NCBI RefSeq assembly: GCF_051660745.1 | Contig: NZ_JBOFQF010000037.1 | Location: forward strand, 1 to 64,000 | Length of the DNA stretch: 64,000 nt | DNA from: Segniliparus sp051660745 | GTDB taxonomy: Bacteria > Actinomycetota > Actinomycetes > Mycobacteriales > Mycobacteriaceae | Direction of reading: 5' to 3' | Part shown: positions 57,029 to 64,000 of the stretch, piece after piece | Numbering within the stretch: position 1 is the stretch's first letter | Layout: each line of letters starts with the position of its first letter | Notes under the pieces: model-generated | Database searches by the model: none | Told to the model about the DNA's origin: nothing | Seen by the model: the letters and a program-made list of their open reading frames with translations, nothing else | Translations under genes and position numbers: made by a program

Positions 57029-58555
57029 ATGGCAGACGGCGTTTGGGGCGCGGTCAAAGGCTTCGAGCCTGCTATCGCGCAGGGGATCCAGGGGGCATTG
57101 GCGGACCGGCAGGCCAAGCTTTCTGCTTTTCAGGGCATGCTCGGCTCTGTCCGGCAGCTGCCGGGCTGGCAGGGGCCGGGCAAGGACGCGGCCTCGGGCT
57201 CGTTCGGGGAGCCGCTGGGCTATCTCGCGGAGGCGAGGAGCGCGACGGAGCAGGCGCATGCGAAGGTCGGCGATTTCGCGCAGGCGATGTCGGCGCTCAA
57301 GGCAAAGGCGGGCGAGGTCGAGCAGCGGGCCGCGCGGGCTGGTTTCAGCATCGGCCCGGACGGCTCGATCCGGGACTCGTACGCGTTGTCGGGGCTGGTG
57401 GGAAGCCTGTCGCCCGCAGACCGCGCGGTGTACGAGCAGGTGAAGGCGGAGCTGCCGGGCGACGTGTCGTCCGTGCTCGCGCAGGCGGACCAGGCGAAGG
57501 CGCAGGCGGCGACCGGGTTGCAGGCGGCGGGCGACCTGATGGCGGTCAGCCAGCTCGGCGCGGGCGCGGACAGCACGACGGAGCCGGTCGGCGGCGACGA
57601 GCTGACCCTCTACGTCGAGGGCCCGCACCAGCCGGACGGCGTGAACCACGACTCGAACTTCCAGCAGGTCCTCAAGCTCATCGACGGCGCGCAGAAGAGC
57701 GTCGACGTCACGATGTACGAGTTCACCGACCCCGCGATGCGCGACGCGCTCGTCGCCGCGGCAGCGCGCGGGGTGAACGTCCGGGTCGTCCTCGACAAGA
57801 CGGGGGAGCAGCAGAAAGACCAGCCTGTCTTCGACTACCTCAACGCGCACGGCGTCCAAGCGGTGTGGGACGACACGGCCGACTTCCGGTTCACCCACCA
57901 GAAGACGGTCACCGTGGACGGGGAGACCTCGGCGGTCATGACCGGCAACTTCACCCCGGAGTACTACGGCACGAGCCGGGACTTCGCGGTCATCGACACG
58001 AACAAGAACGACGTCGCGGCCATCCAGGACGTCTTCAACCACGATTTCGCCGGGATCGGCGGCACGAAGACGGACGGCTACATCCCCCCGAACGGGGACC
58101 ACCTGGTGTGGAGCCCGACCACCGCGCAGACCAAGATCTTCGCGATGATCGACGGGGCGCAGCACACGTTGAGCCTCGACCAGCAGTACGTGGCCAGCCA
58201 GGACATCGCGGACCACCTCGTCGCCGCCGCGCAGCGGGGGGTCGACGTGAACCTCACCATGGTGAACAACCCGAGCTACTACAAGTACTGGGACCAGCTC
58301 GCCGCAGCGGGCGTGCACGTGCACCTCTACGGGCAGAACGCGGACACCTACATCCACGCGAAGAACATCGTGGCCGACAACAGCTCGGCCATCGTCGGGT
58401 CGATCAACCTCTCGGACAACTCGATGCTCAACAACCGCGAGCTCGCGATCCAGACCGACGACCTGGACGTCGTCTCAGGCCTCGGGACCACGAACGCGTC
58501 CGATTTCGCTGGCGGCTACGAGTACCGGCCCACCACGTCCAGCGCCGGGGGCTGA
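57029..58555 (+). CDS. WXG-PLD effector 3, divergent catalytic half
   Basis: A 508-residue protein. ATG 57029 has GGGAGAGGAAGG upstream. The N-terminal half nearly repeats effector 1 (KAKAGEVEQRAARAGFSIGP, PADRAVYEQVKAELPGDV). The catalytic half is a different PLD subtype: VDVTMYEFTDPAMRDALVAA, VRVVLDKTGEQQKDQ, DFRFTHQKTVTVDG (H290, K292, D297) and YIHAKNIVADNSSAIVGSIN (H443, K445, D450). It looks closer to small PLD nucleases and cardiolipin-synthase-like enzymes than effectors 1 and 2. One internal stretch (DTNKNDVAAIQDVFNHDFAG) is again nearly identical to effector 1, a trace of gene conversion. Substrate unknown. Confidence 0.8.
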   Translation: MADGVWGAVKGFEPAIAQGIQGALADRQAKLSAFQGMLGSVRQLPGWQGPGKDAASGSFGEPLGYLAEARSATEQAHAKVGDFAQAMSALKAKAGEVEQRAARAGFSIGPDGSIRDSYALSGLVGSLSPADRAVYEQVKAELPGDVSSVLAQADQAKAQAATGLQAAGDLMAVSQLGAGADSTTEPVGGDELTLYVEGPHQPDGVNHDSNFQQVLKLIDGAQKSVDVTMYEFTDPAMRDALVAAAARGVNVRVVLDKTGEQQKDQPVFDYLNAHGVQAVWDDTADFRFTHQKTVTVDGETSAVMTGNFTPEYYGTSRDFAVIDTNKNDVAAIQDVFNHDFAGIGGTKTDGYIPPNGDHLVWSPTTAQTKIFAMIDGAQHTLSLDQQYVASQDIADHLVAAAQRGVDVNLTMVNNPSYYKYWDQLAAAGVHVHLYGQNADTYIHAKNIVADNSSAIVGSINLSDNSMLNNRELAIQTDDLDVVSGLGTTNASDFAGGYEYRPTTSSAGG

Positions 58556-58599
58556 GCGGCGCACAGCGCTCTCACAGCTTCGACTTGCAAGAATAAGGC

Positions 58600-59145
58600 G
58601 TGTTTTTCGTTTTCCGCCCCGCGAGTCTTGTCTGCTGCGCGGCTGTTGTCGCGTTGCTCGCGGGTTGCGCCCCGGCGGGGCGCGGCCACGGCGCGCATGG
58701 GCCGTCCCATGCCGCTCCGTCCGCCGTGGGGCAGGCATTCCCCGCGCGCACGCTCGGCGGCGCGTCCGCCTCGCCGCAGGACCGCGAGCAGCTCGGGGAC
58801 TTCTGCGGCTGGTACGCCGACGACCTGCCGGAGAGCATGGACACGGTCTCCGAGTTCCTCGGGGCGTTCGGCGTCGCGGGCGGCGATTACAGCGACTCGC
58901 GGATAGCTGTCCCGGCCGAGGAGGCCGCGCAATCGGCGGGGGACGCGGTCGACGCGCTCAACGGGTTTCTCGCGGCTTTCCCCGGCGGGCTTTCCGACCC
59001 GGCCCGCCGTGCCGTCCTCGGGCTGCGGGACGCGATGACCGCGCTGGCCTCGGCAATCCGAGACAAACAGGGCGCCGATCAGATCAATGCGCAAGTCGCG
59101 CTCTTCGACGAGGCATACAAGGCTCTGCGCCCCGCTTGCGCATAG
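58600..59145 (+). CDS. Small lipoprotein behind the PLD effectors
   Basis: A 181-residue lipoprotein; lipobox LLAGC with Cys23, after GTG 58600 (AAGG just upstream). A His/Gly-rich segment (GRGHGAHGPSHAA) is followed by a helical domain with DREQLGDFCGWYADDLPESM, SAGDAVDALNGFLAAFPGGL and LGLRDAMTALASAIRD, and two cysteines, one near the end (RPACA). No family recognised. It lies 44 bp after effector 3 on the same strand, so it could be an immunity or anchoring protein, or unrelated. Its stop codon is the left edge of repeat copy E. Confidence 0.7.
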   Translation: MFFVFRPASLVCCAAVVALLAGCAPAGRGHGAHGPSHAAPSAVGQAFPARTLGGASASPQDREQLGDFCGWYADDLPESMDTVSEFLGAFGVAGGDYSDSRIAVPAEEAAQSAGDAVDALNGFLAAFPGGLSDPARRAVLGLRDAMTALASAIRDKQGADQINAQVALFDEAYKALRPACA

Positions 59146-59270
59146 CCCGGGGCCTGTGCGGCGATCTCCTGCGTTGTCGGTCGCTCGCGCACCTGCTCCG
59201 TGGCCTCCGCCTTTTGTGCGCGTCGTTCCCTTCCGCCTTGGATCTCATCCACACGGATTCCCCGGGGGCT
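59144..59270 (+). repeat. Dispersed terminator-nested element, copy E
   Basis: Begins inside the lipoprotein stop codon. Outer arms AGCCCGGGG (59144-59152) and CCCCGGGGGCT (59260-59270) pair with one bulge. 5' core GCGGCGATCTCCTGCGTTGTC, 3' core CCGCCTTGGATCTCATCCA. The middle differs from B and F. Confidence 0.75.
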
Positions 59271-59314
59271 TGGGCAAGGCAGCGGCAGGCTACGATTGAC
59301 CGGAGCTAACTTTC

Positions 59315-59331
59315 CCCCGGCTTCCTCGGGG
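59315..59331 (+). promoter_or_regulatory. Leader hairpin of ahcY
   Basis: CCCCG, 7-nt loop, CGGGG in the short ahcY leader, upstream of GAAAGG at 59346-59351. A weak promoter, TTGGGC (59270-59275), 15 bp, TACGAT (59291-59296), may start the transcript near 59303. The hairpin could influence translation; it does not match a known riboswitch that I can recall. Confidence 0.3.
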
Positions 59332-59360
59332 AGGATCGCACATGTGAAAGGCTAGAATCT

Positions 59361-60833
<1,473 letters not shown>

Positions 60834-60961
60834 GTTTTCGGGGTCCGCGCGGCGATCTGCGGCGTTGTCGGCTCCTCGCGTACCGAGCTCGTTCCTCGCT
60901 GTTTCCGTACGCGTCGTCGCCTGCCGCCTTGCAGCTCATCCACGCGGGGATCCCCGAAAAC
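60834..60961 (+). repeat. Dispersed terminator-nested element, copy F (most complete)
   Basis: Outer arms GTTTTCGGGG (60834-60843) and CCCCGAAAAC (60952-60961) are exactly complementary. They begin right after the ahcY stop codon. Inside, an inner stem CGCGTAC...GTACGCG (about 60878-60913) and the full 5' core GCGGCGATCTGCGGCGTTG and 3' core CCGCCTTGCAGCTCATCCA are present. Confidence 0.85.
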
Positions 60962-60986
60962 GGGTCCGCGCGGCGATCTGCGGCGG
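60961..60986 (+). repeat. Partial second copy of the element behind copy F
   Basis: CGGGTCCGCGCGGCGATCTG and a following CGGCGG repeat the first 26 bases of copy F (CGGGGTCCGCGC...), directly after its right arm. The rest of the unit is absent. Confidence 0.7.
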
Positions 60987-61008
60987 ATTTCTTGAAAGCG
61001 CTGTGGGC

Positions 61009-61014
61009 TAGAGT
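61009..61014 (+). promoter_or_regulatory. -10 box, predicted leaderless promoter (tmk)
   Basis: TAGAGT, 6 nt, ATG 61021; no ribosome binding site. Confidence 0.45.
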
Positions 61015-61020
61015 CTGGTC

Positions 61021-61650
61021 ATGCTGATCACGGTCGAAGGCCTCGACGGGGCCGGGAAGAACACGCTCACAAGCGCCTTGAGCGACGCGTGGCGCGCGCG
61101 CGGCCTGAGCGTCGCCCAGGTGGCCTTCCCCCGGTACGGGCGGTCCGTCCACGCCGATGTGGCGGCGGAGTCGTTGCACGGGGCGTTCGACGGGCGGATC
61201 GCGGCGGACCCGCTCGGCATGGCCTTGCTTTTCGCGCTCGACCGGCACGAGGCCAAGGGCGAGCTCGAGACGCTTGCGCGGGCGCACGACATCGTGCTCT
61301 GCGACCGCTACGTCGCGAGCAACGCGGCATACGGCGCGGCCCGGCTCGGGGAGGACGGCGCAGGCCCGTTCGCCTCCTGGGTGCTGGAGTTCGAATTCGG
61401 GCGGCTCGGCCTGCCGAAGCCGGACCGGCAGCTGTTGCTCGCGACACCGCCCGGACTCGCTGCGCAGCGGGCGCGGGCGAGAGCCGCTTCGGACCCCGGT
61501 CGGGAGCGGGATTCCTACGAGCGAGACGCGGAGCTGCAAGAGCGGGTCGGCTCGGTGTACGCGCATCTGGCCGAGACCGGCTGGGCGGGTCAGTGGCGGG
61601 TTGTCGCCCCGGACTCCGGCCCAGCCGCCCTCGCGGCGGAGCTGGTCTAG
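61021..61650 (+). CDS. tmk: Thymidylate kinase
   Basis: A 209-residue enzyme that phosphorylates dTMP to dTDP. P-loop VEGLDGAGKNTLTSAL with the Asn variant, the DR(Y/F) motif in LCDRYVASNAAYGAARLGE, and a lid with RARARAASDPGRERDSYERD. These match mycobacterial Tmk (Rv3247c). ATG 61021 has a TAGAGT box 6 nt upstream. In mycobacteria mtrA-mtrB follow; here a convergent tautomerase gene overlaps the stop by 4 bp (CTAG read as TAG on both strands). Confidence 0.94.
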   Translation: MLITVEGLDGAGKNTLTSALSDAWRARGLSVAQVAFPRYGRSVHADVAAESLHGAFDGRIAADPLGMALLFALDRHEAKGELETLARAHDIVLCDRYVASNAAYGAARLGEDGAGPFASWVLEFEFGRLGLPKPDRQLLLATPPGLAAQRARARAASDPGRERDSYERDAELQERVGSVYAHLAETGWAGQWRVVAPDSGPAALAAELV

Positions 61651-61844
61651 CTCTGCGCGGCTTTCTCGGCGAGGGTCTTGTTCGCCACCGCCCACCGGTC
61701 TGCGGGCACTTCGCGCAGGATGACGGAGATGACCTCCGGAGGCGCGTCGAGCACCCGCTGGACGGTCGTGGTGAGCTCGGCGATGAGCTCGCGCAGCTGC
61801 TCGGGGCTTCGGCCTGCTTTCAAACTGACATCGAGAAGGGGCAT
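61647..61844 (-). CDS. 4-oxalocrotonate tautomerase-like protein
   Basis: A 65-residue enzyme of the tautomerase superfamily, which uses the N-terminal proline as a base after removal of Met. ATG 61844 gives MPLLDVSLKAGRSPEQLREL; the open frame extends further upstream but would bury Pro2. GAAAGGA lies 6 nt upstream. The rest shows VISVILREVPADRWAVANKT with the second-shell Arg residues. No degradation pathway genes are nearby, so the substrate is unknown. It overlaps tmk tail to tail. Confidence 0.85.
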   Translation of the reverse strand: MPLLDVSLKAGRSPEQLRELIAELTTTVQRVLDAPPEVISVILREVPADRWAVANKTLAEKAAQS

Positions 61845-62013
61845 AGTCGGTCCTTTCGGATCGTTGTGTCGGATGGCGAGTGCCGCCATCAGTATGACAA
61901 CGCAGGAAGCCGCCAGGATCATCCAGTCGGATCAGGCTGATCCGAAGCCCCGAGGGGGCGGGGCCGCCGCATTCGAGGGCGTGTGCGGCGAGCGGGCGGT
62001 GCGATCCGCGCGG

Positions 62014-62535
62014 TCAGTGCGGCGCGGGGGAGAATTCTCGCCCGAGGACTCGGTCCAACCGGTGGCGGTACTCCTTGAGCTGGTCGCGCAGCGCGATGAT
62101 CTCGCCGATCTCGTAGCCGAGGTCGGTGAGGATGCTTCCGATCATCGCGAGCGCCTGCGGCTGCAGCGCCACGCTGGCCTCGGTCGCCCGGAGCACCGTC
62201 ACCCGGCCGTCGTGCGAGCTCTGCCGTCGCTCGACCAGGCCGGACGCCTCCAGCCGCTGCGTGAGCGGCGACACGGTGCCGTAGTCGAGGCGCATGATCT
62301 GGCCGAGCTCTTTCACGGTCAGCTCCTCGTGCTCCCACAGCACGAGAAGGACCAGGTATTGCGGGTAGGTGAGTCCCATCTCCTCCAGGTAGGGGCGGTA
62401 GGAGGCGGTCATCGACCGGGTTGTCGAATACAGGGCGAAGCACAGCTGCGCCCCGAGCCGGAGCGTCTCGATGCTTCCGGACTTCCCCGATGGTTCGACC
62501 ACCTGTTCAGCCACGGCTTCTACGCCCTGTTGCAT
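62014..62535 (-). CDS. OhrR-like MarR-family redox regulator
   Basis: A 173-residue DNA-binding repressor. The OhrR pattern is clear: LGAQLCFALYSTTRSMTASY with the peroxide-sensing cysteine C32, then LTYPQYLVLLVLWEHEELTV and the wing GLVERRQSSHDGRVTVLRAT. The Tyr residues that contact the cysteine in OhrR are kept. No ohr peroxiredoxin gene is next to it; the neighbour is the aminotransferase/KASIII pair, so its target may be unusual. ATG 62535 is leaderless by a TATCCT box. The N-terminal 25 residues are an added polar segment. Confidence 0.85.
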   Translation of the reverse strand: MQQGVEAVAEQVVEPSGKSGSIETLRLGAQLCFALYSTTRSMTASYRPYLEEMGLTYPQYLVLLVLWEHEELTVKELGQIMRLDYGTVSPLTQRLEASGLVERRQSSHDGRVTVLRATEASVALQPQALAMIGSILTDLGYEIGEIIALRDQLKEYRHRLDRVLGREFSPAPH

Positions 62536-62541
62536 TTCAAA

Positions 62542-62547
62542 AGGATA
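62542..62547 (-). promoter_or_regulatory. -10 box, predicted leaderless promoter (OhrR-like gene)
   Basis: TATCCT on the minus strand, 6 nt before ATG 62535, in a locally AT-rich stretch (62536-62541). It lies just past the end of the aminotransferase gene. Confidence 0.5.
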
Positions 62548-62572
62548 CAGGGAATGAAGCAGGCATACGGTG

Positions 62573-63604
62573 TCATGACGTGAACACCGAGAGGATGGTG
62601 TTGGAGGCCTCGCGGTCGCTGACCGTGATCCGAGTGCCGCCGGGATAGCCTTTCACCAGGACGCCTTCTTTCTCGAAGCCTCGGTGGAGGATTTCTGCTT
62701 CGATCTCGTCGCGATGCGCGACGTAGATGCAGTTGGCGAAGCTCGTCGGGACGTCGAGCCCGAGTAGCCGCAGCCTGCGGGCCAGGTGGTCGCGCTCGGC
62801 GGAGATCCGCTCGACCCGGCGCATCAGCTCGTGCTCGGCGTTGTAGCAGGCCTCGACTCCGATTTCGGCGAAGGCGTTGATCTCGAACGGGACCTGCCAG
62901 CGCTGGATCCGGGCGGCGAGCTCGGGCGAGCTGACCGCATAGCCCACGCGCACGGCGGCCAGCCCGAACGCTTTCGAAAACGTCCGCAGCACGATCACGT
63001 TCGGATGCTGGGCGATGATCGAGCCCACATCGGTCAGCTCGCCCGCCACGTCGAACTCGATGTACGCCTGGTCGAGGAGCACCGGGACGGCGGGATCCAC
63101 TTTCGCCAAGAACGAGGACAGCTCGTCCTTGGTGATCCGGGAGCCGGTCGGGTTGTGCGGGCTGCACAGCGCGACGAGCCGGGTCGTGGCTTCGACGGCC
63201 TTGGCCATCCGGTCGAGGTCTTGCCGCCCGTCCGGAGCCAGCGGGATCTGTGTGCTCTGGCCCTGCACCATGCCGACCAAGATCGGGTAGCCGTCGAAGG
63301 TCGGGGTCGCCATCACGACCCGCTCGCCAGGGGCGACGAACTCCTGCAGGATGTGCATCAAGACCCCGGTGATGCCTGAGCCGACCGAGACCTGTCGGGG
63401 CTCGACCCCGATGCGGTCGGCGATCAGCCTGGGCAGCCGTCTGGGGAGGAACTCGGGGTAGCGGTTGGCCCGCTCCGTCGCGGCGGCCAGGGCGTGGCGG
63501 ACCGAGGGGAGGGGGCCGAAGGGGTTCTCGTTCAGCGAGAGGAGGAGCCTGGCGGGCTGCGAGATGTCCGGATGGACCTCCGAGAGGATCGGGGGCACGA
63601 TCAT
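62573..63604 (-). CDS. HisC-like PLP-dependent aminotransferase
   Basis: A 343-residue class I/II aminotransferase of the histidinol-phosphate aminotransferase type. Motifs: LLLSLNENPFGPLPSVRHAL, VGSGITGVLMHILQEFV, CSPHNPTGSRITKDEL, LLDQAYIEFD, the PLP-lysine in RTFSKAFGLAAVRVGYA, and the C-terminal YPGGTRITVSDREAS. ATG 63604 overlaps the stop of the upstream KASIII-like gene (ATGA), so both are translated together. No other his genes are near, so a role in a secondary pathway is more likely than histidine synthesis. The amino acceptor is unknown. Confidence 0.85.
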   Translation of the reverse strand: MIVPPILSEVHPDISQPARLLLSLNENPFGPLPSVRHALAAATERANRYPEFLPRRLPRLIADRIGVEPRQVSVGSGITGVLMHILQEFVAPGERVVMATPTFDGYPILVGMVQGQSTQIPLAPDGRQDLDRMAKAVEATTRLVALCSPHNPTGSRITKDELSSFLAKVDPAVPVLLDQAYIEFDVAGELTDVGSIIAQHPNVIVLRTFSKAFGLAAVRVGYAVSSPELAARIQRWQVPFEINAFAEIGVEACYNAEHELMRRVERISAERDHLARRLRLLGLDVPTSFANCIYVAHRDEIEAEILHRGFEKEGVLVKGYPGGTRITVSDREASNTILSVFTS

Positions 63605-64000
63605 GGCCTTCCTCCCCAGCGCACGGCCGTCGCGCCCGCGAAATCGCCCGCGTGGGCGAAGGCGGCGAACATGACGATGTCGCCCTTTTTGACCCGGCCC
63701 TCGGAGACAGCGTGGTCGAAGGTGACGGGGATGCCTGCGGCGAACAGGTTGCCGCATTCGTCGAAGGTGTCCGGGTGGCGCTCGGCCGGGACCTCCAGCG
63801 CCTCGCGCCAGTTCCTCAGGAACAATCGGTTGGGCTGGTTGGTGACGAGCAGGTCGAGGTCTTTCGACGCGACCCCGATCCGCTCGCAGAGGGCGTGGGC
63901 CACTTCGGGCACCTGCCGGTTGCCCCTGGCGAGCACTTTGACGATCTTGCTCTCGGTGAACCCGACATGGCCTTCGCCCTCTCCTGGCTCCCAGTATTTG
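63601..64000 (-). CDS. C-terminal part of a KASIII-like condensing enzyme (runs off the window)
   Basis: The last 133 residues of a 3-oxoacyl-ACP synthase III-type protein, open to the window edge. Visible: FTESKIVKVLARGNRQVPEV, the third-strand motif LLVTNQPNRLFLRNWREAL and DECGNLFAAGIPVTFDHAV. In FabH the catalytic histidine stands in HQAN; here that position reads NQPN, so His is replaced by Asn, while the GN asparagine is kept. Such variants often transfer acyl groups instead of condensing them. Coupled to the aminotransferase by an ATGA overlap. It suggests a small biosynthetic cluster that continues outside the window. The active-site cysteine would lie in the missing part. Confidence 0.75.
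   Translation of the reverse strand, partial: KYWEPGEGEGHVGFTESKIVKVLARGNRQVPEVAHALCERIGVASKDLDLLVTNQPNRLFLRNWREALEVPAERHPDTFDECGNLFAAGIPVTFDHAVSEGRVKKGDIVMFAAFAHAGDFAGATAVRWGGRP

Noticed and set aside
55409..58357. A 982-codon open frame opposite the PLD effectors
   Set aside because: Val/Arg/Asp/His-rich shadow of three real genes. It crosses their boundaries.
59271..59360. Possible S-adenosylhomocysteine riboswitch before ahcY
   Set aside because: Only one small hairpin is present and the conserved core of that riboswitch class was not found.

Overview
The window is GC-rich actinobacterial DNA from a mycolic-acid-type bacterium (order Mycobacteriales). The evidence is an Emb-family arabinosyltransferase, MmpS-like proteins, many type VII (ESX) secretion substrates, RpfB, and several gene blocks in the order known from Mycobacterium: ftsY-amtB-glnB-glnD, rsmI-pabB-metG-tatD-rpfB-rsmA, ptpA-SURF1, ahcY-tmk and a loosened lipA/lipB block. 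No PE/PPE genes of the classical mycobacterial type are seen. A small lineage such as Segniliparus would fit, but that is a guess from general knowledge, not shown by the sequence.

Layout. 0-2 kb: the end of an acidic exported protein, a DUF1275 membrane protein and two tandem MmpS-like genes. 2-8 kb: ftsY and the nitrogen block amtB-glnB-glnD. 8-14 kb: an unknown gene, the arabinosyltransferase, a duplicated aldo/keto reductase pair and cyclophilin ppiA. 14-18 kb: a VWA/MoxR-ATPase pair. 18-20.6 kb: first type VII substrate locus. 20.6-25.5 kb: CMD-like protein, small regulator, two more aldo/keto reductases and fmdB-fmdA. 25.5-34 kb: the conserved rsmI/pabB/metG/tatD/rpfB/rsmA block, with two paralogous lipoprotein genes inserted between metG and pabB. 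34-42 kb: a DUF222-HNH gene of mosaic composition, DUF4191, a large MFS exporter, a MOSC protein, lipA and lipB. 42.4-47 kb: second type VII substrate locus followed by a barnase-like RNase and a barstar. 47-53 kb: carboxylesterase, SURF1, ptpA, cupin, Nif3-like protein and an APC permease. 53.5-58.6 kb: third type VII locus, a small EspC-like gene plus three tandem genes that join a WXG-type N-terminal region to a two-HKD phospholipase-D-like domain. 59-64 kb: ahcY, tmk, a tautomerase, an OhrR-like regulator, a PLP aminotransferase and a KASIII-like gene cut by the window edge.

Three observations stand out. (1) The WXG-PLD cluster looks like a secreted effector family that is shuffling domains: the first gene has the N-terminal half of the third and the catalytic half of the second. 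(2) An intergenic element of about 110-130 bp recurs at least five times, usually just after a stop codon. Its outer arms differ from copy to copy yet stay complementary within each full copy, as if it sits in the loop of a terminator hairpin or is itself a structured RNA. (3) About twenty genes have a TANNNT box ending 6-8 nt before the start codon and no Shine-Dalgarno, so much of this genome is probably translated from leaderless mRNAs.

No tRNA, rRNA, CRISPR array, insertion sequence or type VII core component (EccB/C/D/E, MycP) was recognised. The secretion substrates must therefore use machinery encoded elsewhere.
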